40,263 bases of DNA from Paenibacillus cisolokensis (GTDB lineage Bacteria > Bacillota > Bacilli > Paenibacillales > Paenibacillaceae): the NCBI RefSeq assembly GCF_018403665.1, contig NZ_BOVJ01000067.1, positions 1 through 40,263 of the forward strand. The letters are read 5' to 3'. The notes beneath the pieces were generated by a model. It saw nothing but the letters and a program-made list of their open reading frames with translations, did not search any database and was not told the origin of the DNA. Every line of letters begins with the position of its first letter. The stretch's first letter is position 1. Below, in pieces: positions 6,505 to 15,409 of the stretch. The position numbers and the translations under genes were made by a program.

Positions 6505-7086
6505 GTGAGTGGAACCAGCACGCAATACAAATACGCGGTCGTGAAAATCGCTGATATCGATACCTTATTGCCCGAAGATGAGCGCCAATCCATGTACCAC
6601 CTTCTCAATAGGATTAGCGAGCTAAGAGAGGCAAACGGGAAGAAATACAACCAGTACATTGTCGTCAACTCCGATGAGCCTTACGCCCATGACATCGTCG
6701 GCATTCTCAAGAAGAACGGCCATTGGGGACCTGGGAATAACGCTCTACTCCCGCACCCGATCAGCATTCAACAACTCATTAATGAGGCTCACCAGAACGC
6801 CATCGACAAAGGCTGGTATGATGAGCCGCGGACCTTCGGCGAGGTCATCGCTCTTATACATTCCGAGCTGTCGGAGGCGCTGGAGGATCATAGGAATGGC
6901 CGGGGCTTTACGGAGGTTTGGTACGAAGGTGATAAGCCCTGCGGAATTCCGACAGAGCTTGCCGATGTGGTGATTCGGATCTTCGACGTCTGCGGTTATC
7001 TGGGGATCGATCTGGAGACGGCGATCCTGGAGAAGATGACCTATAACGCATCGCGGCCGCGCCGGCATGGAGGGAAGAAGCTGTGA
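6505..7086 (+). CDS. MazG-like nucleotide pyrophosphohydrolase with N-terminal extension
   Basis: A 193-aa protein. The C-terminal half (about 85-190) is an all-alpha MazG/NTP-PPase domain with the metal-binding pair of motifs: Glu121-x-x-Glu124 (SELSEAL) and Glu151-x-x-Asp154 (ELADVVI). These enzymes hydrolyse (d)NTPs or alarmones to monophosphates. The first 80 residues (YKYAVVKIADIDTLLPEDERQ..., YIVVNSDEPYAHDIVGILKKNGHW) form a separate small domain that I cannot name; it is not part of the minimal MazG fold. The GTG start follows AAAAGGGAGG. The end overlaps the polymerase gene by 4 nt. A likely role is nucleotide-pool control or ppGpp removal during infection. Confidence 0.85.
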   Translation: MSGTSTQYKYAVVKIADIDTLLPEDERQSMYHLLNRISELREANGKKYNQYIVVNSDEPYAHDIVGILKKNGHWGPGNNALLPHPISIQQLINEAHQNAIDKGWYDEPRTFGEVIALIHSELSEALEDHRNGRGFTEVWYEGDKPCGIPTELADVVIRIFDVCGYLGIDLETAILEKMTYNASRPRRHGGKKL

Positions 7087-9035
7087 CCGTCCTTCGGATC
7101 GACGTTGAAACCTATTCCAGCGTCGATCTGATCAAGTGCGGCGTTCATCGGTATGTCGAGGCGCCGGATTTCGAGATCCTGCTGTTCGCTTACGCCTGGG
7201 ATAACGATCCGGTTGAGGTCGTCGATCTAACAGCGTTCGAAGACCTACCGACTGATGTCTATGACGCGTTGACCGATCCAAACGTCATCAAGACCGCATT
7301 CAACGCGGCTTTTGAACGAACAACGATCGCCAAACATTTCGGTATTGAATGCGATCCGCTCCAGTGGCGCTGTACGGCGGTCCATGCGCTCACGCTCGGC
7401 CTTCCCGGCAGTCTGGAGGGGGTAGCCGAGGTGCTCAAGCTAGAAGCGAAGAAGGACGCACGGGGCAAAGCATTAATCAAGTATTTCTCCGTCCCGTGCA
7501 AGCCGACCAAGGTCAACGGTGGCCGGACGCGGAACCTACCGCATCACGACGTGCAAAAATGGCAGCAGTTCGTGGAGTATTGCCGGCAGGACGTCGTCGT
7601 CGAACGGGAGATCGCCAAAAAGCTGGAACGCTTCCCGGTCCCCGATCACGAATGGCGGCTATGGGCGCTCGATCAGCAAATCAACGACCGCGGCGTCCGG
7701 CTGGACCCGGAGCTGTTCAAAAGGGCAATCGAATGTGACCAGCAATATAAAGATCGAGTCATGCAAGAGGCTAAGGAGCTGACCGGGCTTGAAAACCCGA
7801 ACAGCGACGCACAGATCAAGGGGTGGCTCGCCGAGCACGGGCTTGTGACGAACACGCTTCAGAAAGATGACATGCCGGTGCTGTTGGACCAGGCGCCGAA
7901 TGATGAGACGCGGCGGATACTCGAGCTTCGTAAGGATCTCGGCAAAAAGGCTGACAAGTACGAAGCGATGGACCGCTCAATTTGTAGAGATGGACGAGCG
8001 CGGGGGCTGCTGCAATTTTGCGGAGCTAACCGGACGTGGCGCTGGGCCGGTCGTTTGATCCAAGTGCAAAACCTGCCGCAAAACAAGATCGAAGACTTGG
8101 CACTCGCGCGGGAGGTTTTACGCAGCGGCGACTATGATCTGCTAGAGATGCTGTTCGGTTCCCCGCCGTTTGTCCTCTCCCAGCTCATCCGAACCGCGTT
8201 CATCCCGTCGCCCGGCTGCCGATTTATCGTCGCTGACTTTTCAGCCATTGAGGCGCGTGTGATCGCCTGGTTGGCGGATGAACAATGGGTGCTCGACGTA
8301 TTTCGCGGGCACGGCAAGATATACGAGGCAACGGCATCGCAGATGTTCGGAATTCCCTTCGAGACGATCGTCAAAGGACACCCGAATTACAAATATCGGG
8401 CACCTGGAAAAGTCGCGACACTTGCGTGCGGCTTCCAGGGTGGCGAGAACGCCATGGCAAACATGGACAAAGGCAAAGAGATCGAATCGAGCGAATACCC
8501 AGCCCTTGTCAAGAAGTGGCGCGCGGCGAACCCGAACATCGTGAAGTTGTGGTATGCCGCGGAGGAGGCAGCCGTAAGAGCCGTCCGCGAGAAAACGACC
8601 GTTAAGCTCAAACACGGCGTCCGCTATCGCTACGAATCCGGCATGTTGTTCGCCGATCTACCGTCTGGCCGAAGCCTCGCTTATGTCAAACCGCGTATCA
8701 AGCCGGACCCGAAATTCGGAAAAGACGGCGTTGTATTCGACGGCATGGACCAGCAATCCGGGAAATGGGTCTCGCACCGGACGTACGGCGGCCGGCTCGT
8801 GGAAAACCTGGTTCAGGCGATCGCCCGGGACTGCCTGGCGGAGAGTTTGATGCGGCTGGATTCGGAAGGGTATCGGATCGTCATGCACGTGCATGACGAG
8901 GTTGTTTTGGAGGTGCCGATCGGGACCGGCTCAGTGGAGCATGTAACGGAGATCATGAGCCGGCCGATTGATTGGGCCCCCGGGTTACCACTGGCTGCGG
9001 CCGGATTTGAGTGTGAATTCTATCAGAAGGATTAA
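7083..9035 (+). CDS. Phage family A DNA polymerase with 3'-5' exonuclease
   Basis: Replicative polymerase, 650 aa, of the phage Pol I-like type. Exonuclease motif I is Asp7-Val-Glu9; the Exo II region is around FNAAFERT (73-80) and Exo III is YCRQD (166-170). Polymerase motif A is DFSAIEAR (385-392), the motif B region is GKVATLACGFQGG (442-454) and motif C is HDE (604-606). There is no 5'-nuclease domain. The GTG start overlaps the previous stop (GTGA) and follows GGAGGG. Its stop overlaps by 4 nt the stop of the reverse gene inserted downstream. All key residues are present, so it should be active. Confidence 0.95.
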   Translation: MTVLRIDVETYSSVDLIKCGVHRYVEAPDFEILLFAYAWDNDPVEVVDLTAFEDLPTDVYDALTDPNVIKTAFNAAFERTTIAKHFGIECDPLQWRCTAVHALTLGLPGSLEGVAEVLKLEAKKDARGKALIKYFSVPCKPTKVNGGRTRNLPHHDVQKWQQFVEYCRQDVVVEREIAKKLERFPVPDHEWRLWALDQQINDRGVRLDPELFKRAIECDQQYKDRVMQEAKELTGLENPNSDAQIKGWLAEHGLVTNTLQKDDMPVLLDQAPNDETRRILELRKDLGKKADKYEAMDRSICRDGRARGLLQFCGANRTWRWAGRLIQVQNLPQNKIEDLALAREVLRSGDYDLLEMLFGSPPFVLSQLIRTAFIPSPGCRFIVADFSAIEARVIAWLADEQWVLDVFRGHGKIYEATASQMFGIPFETIVKGHPNYKYRAPGKVATLACGFQGGENAMANMDKGKEIESSEYPALVKKWRAANPNIVKLWYAAEEAAVRAVREKTTVKLKHGVRYRYESGMLFADLPSGRSLAYVKPRIKPDPKFGKDGVVFDGMDQQSGKWVSHRTYGGRLVENLVQAIARDCLAESLMRLDSEGYRIVMHVHDEVVLEVPIGTGSVEHVTEIMSRPIDWAPGLPLAAAGFECEFYQKD

Positions 9036-9910
9036 CTGAAAAGGCTTGCTCGACGTTCATCCAAAATATTCCATATTTCTTCTGCTAGTAATTGTTTGGG
9101 TAAGCTATAGGCAGGTGTACTTCTGTTTTTTAAGTAATCAATTACGAAATTAGTTAAGTTATCAGGTTCTAACCTTGAGTCCGGGCTAAGATTTTTCATG
9201 TATTCGTCGATTGCTTCGTTTATAGCATTCCGGACATCCATCTTTGGACTGTATCTTCTAGGCTTCACTATATTATTTAACTTCTTAAGCGAGGATATAT
9301 CAGATTGCAATTCTGACAATTTATCAAAGATAAGGTCAAAAGGTGTAACTTCCGTCTCTTCAAGTTTTGCTACTTTAAACTGCCCAAAACTTTTAAGAAA
9401 CGGTGAATGGTTAGGATCGTTGATGGAATCCTCATAGGTCGCAATAACCTTCTTTAAAAGAATTTCTTTAAATTCAACTATCTTGGTAAATCTAAGGTCC
9501 CGGGGGTACTCTATATGCTCAATTCCACTTGTATCAAAAGAAAATGTCGTTTTGTCATCCTTTATTATAACAGTTGGTTTATCAAACGCTAAACGCATTC
9601 CTAGTTCAAACATTACGTTCGGATTCTTACAACTTACATCACAAATTACTATATCTGAGTTATAGATTCCTTGAACAATTCTTTTATGTATAAGCCCAAT
9701 ACTGTCAGATTCACTTACGATTTTGGTTTCAAACTGATATTTATCATTTGAAATAAGCGACTCACTAATGATTGATTTTACCTCAAGCCAATGCCCCTCA
9801 CTGCAGTTATCGATTGCTGCTATGGGCATTATAAGACCTACGTTAACAGTCTTAACCATTGTATGGCCCCTATCATTATAGATTAAGTTTTGAATATATC
9901 TATTCGACAC
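9032..9910 (-). CDS. TIR/2-deoxyribosyltransferase-like protein, probable defence cargo gene
   Basis: A 292-aa protein on the opposite strand to all neighbours, much AT-richer than the flanking replication genes. The N-terminal half has a Rossmann-like order: a strand (VNVGLIMPI), then IYNSDIVICDVSCKNPNVMFELGMR and a strand KPTVIIKDD. The NPNVMFELG block, with its glutamate, is the hallmark of TIR/nucleoside 2-deoxyribosyltransferase-like domains, many of which act on NAD or nucleotides in phage defence. The C-terminal half is helical and charged (LSELQSDISSLKKL) and may oligomerise. An inner ATG at 9859 behind AGGGG is a possible start, also downstream of a TATAAT. I infer a superinfection-exclusion or host-defence role; no test of activity is possible here. 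Confidence 0.7.
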   Translation of the reverse strand: MSNRYIQNLIYNDRGHTMVKTVNVGLIMPIAAIDNCSEGHWLEVKSIISESLISNDKYQFETKIVSESDSIGLIHKRIVQGIYNSDIVICDVSCKNPNVMFELGMRLAFDKPTVIIKDDKTTFSFDTSGIEHIEYPRDLRFTKIVEFKEILLKKVIATYEDSINDPNHSPFLKSFGQFKVAKLEETEVTPFDLIFDKLSELQSDISSLKKLNNIVKPRRYSPKMDVRNAINEAIDEYMKNLSPDSRLEPDNLTNFVIDYLKNRSTPAYSLPKQLLAEEIWNILDERRASLFS

Positions 9911-9949
9911 AATTTACTAATTTCCTCTACATTGTGAGGTGAATATATC

Positions 9950-11314
9950 TTGGACTATTGTTCCTTTATACAAAACAAGCGCGCCGTCATGCCACCGTCT
10001 GGCTTTTCAGTCGACCGGGACGATCTGCATCCAAGCCTGTTCGACTTCCAGCGCGATCTCGTCCATTGGGCGTTGCGGCGGGGACGTGCGGCGATCTTCG
10101 CCGGCACGGGGCTCGGCAAAACACGCATGCAAACCGAATGGGCCATGAACGTGCACAGATTGACCGGGGGCGACGTGCTCATGCTCGCCCCTCTGGCGGT
10201 CGCTGCGCAGACGGTCCGGGAAGCTGCAGAGCTCGGGTACGAGATCACGATGTGCCGGAGCCAGGACGACGTCAGGCCGGGGCTCAATATCACGAACTAT
10301 GAGATGTTACGACATTTTGAGCCGGTCTTGTTCGATGGGGTTGTCCTGGACGAGAGCTCTATCCTCAAATCGTTTACCGGGAAGATCCGGACGGAGTTGA
10401 TCGAATCGTTCGCCTTTACACCGTACCGACTCGCTTGTACGGCGACGCCGGCGCCAAACGACTATATGGAGATTGGCAATCACGCCGAGTTCCTGGGCGT
10501 CATGAGCCGGTCGGAGATGCTGTCGATGTTCTTCGTCCACGACGGAGGGGAAACCCAGAAATGGCGGCTCAAGGGCCACGCGGAAGATGCGTTTTGGAAG
10601 TGGGTGGCAAGCTGGGGCGTCGTATTGGAGAAACCTTCCGATCTCGGCTATCCGGACGACGGATATATCTTGCCGCCGCTTAACGTCCAAGACGTCGTGA
10701 TCGAAGTACCCGGAGAACCGGCCAAGACGCTGTCACAGCGGCAGCGTGCCCGGCGGGAGACGGTTGCTGAGCGGATAGCCGCCTGCGCTGAGATCGTCAA
10801 TGCGACGGATCGACCGTTCCTCGTTTGGTGTGACCTTAACGTCGAGAGCGAGATGCTGGCTGCCGCCATTCCTGGCGCTGTCGAAGTCCGCGGGAGTGAT
10901 AAGCCCGCACACAAGGAGCAGGCAATGCTCGACTTCGCCGTCGGCAAGATCCGAGTCCTCGTGACAAAGCCCTCGATCGCCGGGTTTGGCATGAACTGGC
11001 AGCATTGCGCGGACATGGCGTTCGTGGGGTTGTCAGATAGCTTTGAACAGGTCTTTCAGGCGATTCGGCGGTGTTACCGGTTCGGACAGACGCAGCCGGT
11101 GAACGTGCATATGATCACATCCAGCCGGGAGGGAGCGACGGCCGACAACATCAAGCGCAAAGAGGCCGACTTCCGGAAGATGGTCGCTGAAATGGTCCAG
11201 TACACAAAAGACATTACGTCGGAGTCGATCCGGCGGGCGGAGCGCGACGTGGCCGATTACCGGCCGGCACGACCGCTGATCATTCCGTCATGGTTAAGGA
11301 GTGAAGCTTCGTAA
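9950..11314 (+). CDS. SNF2/DEAD-type helicase 1
   Basis: Superfamily 2 helicase, 454 aa. Motif I GTGLGKT (52-58), motif II DES (134-136, in place of DEAD/DEAH), motif III TATP (164-167), and motif VI-like QAIRRCYRFGQ near the C-terminal third. Such phage enzymes remodel DNA or protein-DNA complexes during replication. The TTG start follows GTGAGGTGA. In related phages this gene directly follows the polymerase; here the reverse cargo gene separates them. A second, different SF2 gene is at 15684. Confidence 0.88.
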   Translation: MDYCSFIQNKRAVMPPSGFSVDRDDLHPSLFDFQRDLVHWALRRGRAAIFAGTGLGKTRMQTEWAMNVHRLTGGDVLMLAPLAVAAQTVREAAELGYEITMCRSQDDVRPGLNITNYEMLRHFEPVLFDGVVLDESSILKSFTGKIRTELIESFAFTPYRLACTATPAPNDYMEIGNHAEFLGVMSRSEMLSMFFVHDGGETQKWRLKGHAEDAFWKWVASWGVVLEKPSDLGYPDDGYILPPLNVQDVVIEVPGEPAKTLSQRQRARRETVAERIAACAEIVNATDRPFLVWCDLNVESEMLAAAIPGAVEVRGSDKPAHKEQAMLDFAVGKIRVLVTKPSIAGFGMNWQHCADMAFVGLSDSFEQVFQAIRRCYRFGQTQPVNVHMITSSREGATADNIKRKEADFRKMVAEMVQYTKDITSESIRRAERDVADYRPARPLIIPSWLRSEAS

Positions 11315-11541
11315 TGGTTAATCGTAACACGCTTCACCAATCCCATTTACCAGAATTTGAAACATGGCTAACCTTAGATGGTTGGACGACGGAGCCAGCG
11401 AAGGGTGACTATGAAGTTCTTCGGGCAAGGAAAAACGGCAGGTTAATGATCATCTACAAACGGCTCCATAGCCAACATTTGACGGTCGATGTGCGGTTTA
11501 ATGGCGTGGTTAGGGCCTTTATCAAACAGCGGAAGAGGTGA
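11314..11541 (+). CDS. Small phage protein, unknown function
   Basis: A 75-aa protein, basic at its C-terminus (VRAFIKQRKR). It contains EFETWLTLDGWTTEPAKGDYEVLRARKNGRL, which suggests a compact beta hairpin fold with a DNA- or nucleotide-contact surface, but I recognise no family name. The ATG overlaps the helicase stop (TAATG), and the end overlaps the methyltransferase leader, so it is part of the early operon. Confidence 0.7.
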   Translation: MVNRNTLHQSHLPEFETWLTLDGWTTEPAKGDYEVLRARKNGRLMIIYKRLHSQHLTVDVRFNGVVRAFIKQRKR

Positions 11542-11546
11542 GCAAT

Positions 11547-12533
11547 TTGCAGCAACAAGTTAACGCGATCGACCAAGTCATTGAGGAAGATTTCGCGCTT
11601 TACAACGGCGATTGCGTGGAGATTACCTGCGGCCTGCCGGACAACAGCATCCATTATTCGATCTTCTCGCCACCTTTCGCTTCATTATATACGTACTCGA
11701 ACAGCGACCGGGATATGGGCAACTGTCGAAGCGATGAGGAGTTTTTCGAGCACTTCCGCTTCCTCATCCGCGAGCTTTACCGCGTAATCATCCCTGGACG
11801 GCTCGTGAGTTTTCACTGCATGAACCTGCCGACGAGCAAAGCCCATCACGGCTATATCGGCATCCGGGACTTCCGCGGTGAGCTGATCCGCGCGTTCGAG
11901 GCGGAGGGATTCATTTACCATAGCGAGGTCGTAATCTGGAAGGACCCGGTCGTTGCCCAGCAGCGAACAAAGGCGTTGGGCCTGCTCCATAAGCAGGTCG
12001 TTAAGGACAGCGCCATGAGTCGGCAGGGCATTCCGGATTATCTTGTCACGATGCGCAAGCCTGGCGTTAATCCGGAGCCGATCAGCGGCGAGTTCGAGGA
12101 ATTTATCGGCGAAGGACTGGACGTCAGCCGGGAGGCTTACGAGCGACACGCTGCCGAGGTCCGGGCGGACGGCCGGGAGCCGTGGCCGTTTGAGATGTGG
12201 CGCAGTGTGTTCGTCTGGCAAAAGTATGCTTCACCGGTCTGGATGGACATTAACCCGAACAATACGCTGCAGTACCGTTCAGCGCGCGACGAGAAAGACG
12301 AGAAGCACATCTGTCCGCTGCAGCTCGATGTGATCGCCCGCGGCGTGGAGCTCTGGAGCAATCCGGGGGATATCGTATTTAGCCCGTTTGCCGGGATCGG
12401 CAGCGAAGGGTATCAGGCGATCAAGATGGGGCGGCGTTTCGTCGGCGTGGAGCTCAAGGAAAGTTATTACCGAGTCGCCGTGAACAACCTCCGAATGGCG
12501 GTGGATGAAGCATTTGACGAATTGCTGGGGTGA
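11547..12533 (+). CDS. Orphan DNA methyltransferase (N4-cytosine/N6-adenine type)
   Basis: S-adenosylmethionine-dependent DNA methyltransferase, about 328 aa. Motif IV is SPPF (41-44) near the N-terminus, and the AdoMet motif I (FSPFAGIGSEGYQAI) is near the C-terminus, so the order is the beta class. SPPF, rather than NPPY or DPPY, points to N4-cytosine methylation. I prefer TTG 11547 behind AAGAGGTGA over the GTG at 11538. No restriction endonuclease gene is beside it, so it probably protects phage DNA from host enzymes or marks it for regulation. Confidence 0.88.
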   Translation: MQQQVNAIDQVIEEDFALYNGDCVEITCGLPDNSIHYSIFSPPFASLYTYSNSDRDMGNCRSDEEFFEHFRFLIRELYRVIIPGRLVSFHCMNLPTSKAHHGYIGIRDFRGELIRAFEAEGFIYHSEVVIWKDPVVAQQRTKALGLLHKQVVKDSAMSRQGIPDYLVTMRKPGVNPEPISGEFEEFIGEGLDVSREAYERHAAEVRADGREPWPFEMWRSVFVWQKYASPVWMDINPNNTLQYRSARDEKDEKHICPLQLDVIARGVELWSNPGDIVFSPFAGIGSEGYQAIKMGRRFVGVELKESYYRVAVNNLRMAVDEAFDELLG

Positions 12534-12538
12534 CGGAC

Positions 12539-14889
12539 ATGCAAGAGCTTGATATTTCGTTCGGTAAGCACCGCGCCGACACGAACTGGAAACCTGAATA
12601 TCTGACCTGGGACGAGTTCGTCGAGCGGCTCCGGAAGGTCCGCCGGACGGCGGAGACGATGGCGCAATACGACGCGATGACGCCCGCCGGCAAAGGCAAA
12701 GTCAAGGACGGTCCCGCTTTTGTTGGCGGGCTCGTCCGCGGCGGCCGTCGGAAGAAGGAGAACGTCGACACGCGCAGTCTGTTCACCCTGGATGCCGACT
12801 TTGCGGATGGCGATTTCCTCTTTACGGTCGAGCTCGTCCTGGGCGGCACGGCATACGCCGTTTACTCCACGCACAGCCACCGGCCGCACAAGCCCAAATA
12901 TCGCCTCATCGTGCCGGCAGATCGGACGATGTCGCCAGACGAGTATACCGCAGCGGCCCGCAAGCTGGCGGAGAAGATCGGCATGACCTATTTCGATAAG
13001 ACGACGTTCCAAGTCCACCGGCTCATGTATTTTCCGAGCTGCAGCAAGGATGCGGAGCCGGTGCTGGAGGTCTACGAGGGCGAGCCTCTGTCCGCCGATG
13101 GCCTGCTGGCGGAGTATGAGGACTGGCGCGACGTCACGGCGTGGCCGCGACACCCGGAGGAGACGAAGGCCGTCGAAACCGCCGGCAAGAAGGCGCAGGA
13201 CCCGCGGGAAAAGCAAGGCACGATCGGACTATTCTGCCGTGCGTTCACAATCGAGGAGGGTATCGACACGTTTTGTCGGACGTCTACATCCCCGGTACGA
13301 TGGCTAACCGGTACACGTACGTTGGCGGCACGTCGGCGAACGGGCTGGAGATTTACCCGGATCAGGACCTTTGCTACTCGCACCAGGACAGCGATCCGAT
13401 CGCCGACGGCCGGACTTATAACCTGTTTGATCTTGTCCGGGTTCATAAATTCGGCCATCTGGATGACCAAGTCAAGGAACACACGCCGGACGCCAAGAAG
13501 CCGAGTCATCTCGCAATGGAACGTTGGGCGGCGGATCGGCCGGAGGTGAAAAAACTCGCCGCGGCTGAGCGGCAAACGGAGTTTGTCGAGATGGCGGAAG
13601 ACCTGGACGGGGAAGAAGGAGACGAGCCTGGCGAGGAAGACTGGGAAACCAAACTGGAACTGCACCATAAAACTGGCCTACCTCTGCCGACAGCCGGAAA
13701 TGTCGAGCTTATCCTTACGAATGGCCCTTGGCGAGGGGTGCTTGCCTATGACGCCTTCGGGAACACGGAGGTCATACGCAAGCCGCTGCCGTGGCGCGGC
13801 CGGGAACGTCCGGGGCGATCATACGAGCCATGGTTGGCCGCTGACGATAAGCGGCTACAGCATTGGTTTGCAAAGGTTCATGGGATCAACTCGACAAAGA
13901 CGATTCAAAACGCCTTTACGGAGGTCGTCCATAAAAATACGTTTCATCCGATCAAGGCTTACATCGAAGGCGCGACGTGGGACGGTGTGCCACGCGCTGA
14001 ACGAGTGTTTGTGACGTATCTCGGCGCCGCAGACACACACTACGTCCGCCAGGTGACACGCAAAATGCTGCTGGCGGCCGTGACGCGGCTGTATCGGCCA
14101 GGGTGCAAATTCGACCAGATGCTTGTGCTGGTAGGACCGCAGGGAGCTGGGAAAAGCTCATTGCTCGCAAAGCTTGGCCGGGATTGGTTCAGCGACAGTC
14201 TTCGGACGTTCGAGAATAAGGAAGCCGGCGAACACCTCCAGAATGGCTGGATTTTCGAGATCGGCGAGTTGAGTGCTATGAAGAAGTCCGAAGTCGAAGA
14301 GGTCAAGGCGTTTTTGTCGAAGACCGAGGATCGTTACCGGGTGGCTTACGACCGGCAAGTGTCGGAATTTCCGCGAAAGTGCGTCTTTTTCGGGACGACA
14401 AATACCCGGGATTTCCTTCGGGACGCCACCGGCAATCGGCGGTTCTGGCCGGTGGAAGTTGATCCGGAAAGAGCGGAGCTCAGTCATTGGGATCATTTCG
14501 GCGACTACGAGGTCCAGCAAGTCTGGGCTGAGGTTTTGACGTGGTTTAGGGCGGGCGAGGGCCTTGAACTGGACAGCGAAGCCCGCGAGGAGGCGGAGCG
14601 GCAGCAAGCGGCGCACCTGGAATCCGATCCGCGGGAGGGTCTGATCATGGAATGGCTAGAGTCCGAGGAGCTTGACGAACTGGACCGGCCGACGGGCCAG
14701 AAGCGGCAGCGCGTCTGTGCGGCCCAAATCTGGGTTGAATGCCTAGGTAAGCGGAGAGGCGACATGCGCCCTTGGGAGGGGAAAGAAATTATGGACATCC
14801 TGCGACGCATACCGGGTTGGACCGAACGAAAAGGGAAGGCAAAAGTCCCAGGATATGGCGTTCAGAGGGTGTTTGAGCGGTTGCCGTAG
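12539..14889 (+). CDS. Primase-helicase (AEP-like primase plus VirE/VapE ATPase), frame broken at 13271-13274
   Basis: Read as one gene this gives about 783 aa. The N-terminal part has archaeo-eukaryotic-primase-like motifs: LFTLDAD (hhhDxD) and YSTHSH (sxH). The C-terminal part is a virulence-associated-E-type SF3-like ATPase with Walker A GPQGAGKSS (residues about 531-540), IFEIGELSAM as Walker B-like, GTTN sensor and GNRRFWPVEV. The two parts lie in different frames; the junction is the TTTT run 13271-13274, where one added T restores the reading TFLSDVYIPGT. The start ATG 12539 follows GGGGTGA; GTG 12530 is possible. It should prime and unwind at the iteron region directly downstream. Confidence 0.85.
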
Positions 14890-15030
14890 CAGGTTGCCAA
14901 GAGGTTGCCGCGATTGCCGTAACAGGTTGCCAAGGTTGCCGACAAGTTGCCGCAACCTACCAGGCTACGGCAACCGAACCACTCCAGTAATATCAAGGGG
15001 TTTCGGGTTTGGTTGCCGTGGTTGCCGTAA
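14879..15030 (+). repeat. GGTTGCC iteron cluster, candidate replication origin
   Basis: The pentamer TTGCC occurs nine times on the plus strand (starts 14881, 14894, 14905, 14914, 14927, 14936, 14947, 15013, 15022) and once inverted (14969-14973). The commonest form is GGTTGCCGTA or GGTTGCCAAG. GGTTGCCGTAGC (14879-14890) is matched by its exact reverse complement at 14964-14975. The cluster starts in the last codons of the primase-helicase and fills the following intergenic gap, the usual place for a phage origin with protein-binding iterons. Confidence 0.7.
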
Positions 15031-15057
15031 ATCTCTTAAAAGGGATGGGAGTATTGA

Positions 15058-15082
15058 TTAACTATATGGCGACTATAGTTAA
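15058..15082. promoter_or_regulatory. Perfect 9-bp inverted repeat before the small HTH-type gene
   Basis: TTAACTATA (15058-15066), a 7-nt centre, TATAGTTAA (15074-15082). It is AT-rich beside a GC-rich iteron block, so it could be a duplex-unwinding element of the origin or an operator for the downstream genes. Confidence 0.5.
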
Positions 15083-15151
15083 ATGACGATCCTAGCAGTA
15101 CGCGCGCGTAGACTGCAAATCGGCAACTCGGAAAAAGGAGGATTTGAATAC

Positions 15152-15409
15152 GTGGATAGTTTGAACATGCTGCGGGAATGGGTTATCAAAAACTTCAACC
15201 CTTTAACCCGTTTACACATCAACCAATATATTCCTGACTTCATGGTCCGTCGGCTCTTTGAATCTGAAACAGGTTTGGTAGTTAGCCAAGATGAATTCGT
15301 AAAGGTTATGGTTGATGTCGGATTTCGCGGGCGGCTTACGAGAAACCGTGACTGGGTTTTTAATATCAGCGATGCCGAATACCAAAAAGTCTTGCGGAGG
15401 CCGAAATGA
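15152..15409 (+). CDS. Small phage protein, unknown function
   Basis: An 85-aa protein (MDSLNMLREWVIKNFNPLTRLH...). It looks like a winged-helix: helices REWVIKNF, DEFVKVMVDVGF, and a basic wing GRLTRNRDWVFNIS. I chose GTG 15152 behind AAAGGAGG; the frame is open upstream to ATG 15083 but without a ribosome site. It overlaps the VRR-NUC gene by 4 nt. Being next to the iterons, it could bind the origin, but this is inference. Confidence 0.65.
   Translation: MDSLNMLREWVIKNFNPLTRLHINQYIPDFMVRRLFESETGLVVSQDEFVKVMVDVGFRGRLTRNRDWVFNISDAEYQKVLRRPK

Noticed and set aside
9857-9945. A clear promoter for the reverse cargo gene
   Set aside because: A TATAAT is present on the minus strand at 9880-9875, but no acceptable -35 was found at 16-18 bp, so it is mentioned only in the gene entry.
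13260-13290. The T-run in the primase-helicase as a programmed frameshift
   Set aside because: There is no slippery heptamer, the family is normally a single frame, and the same one-base loss appears in many unrelated genes of the window.
14879-15030. The TTGCC repeats as a CRISPR array
   Set aside because: The repeats are only 5-10 bp, spacing is irregular and short, and no cas genes are near.
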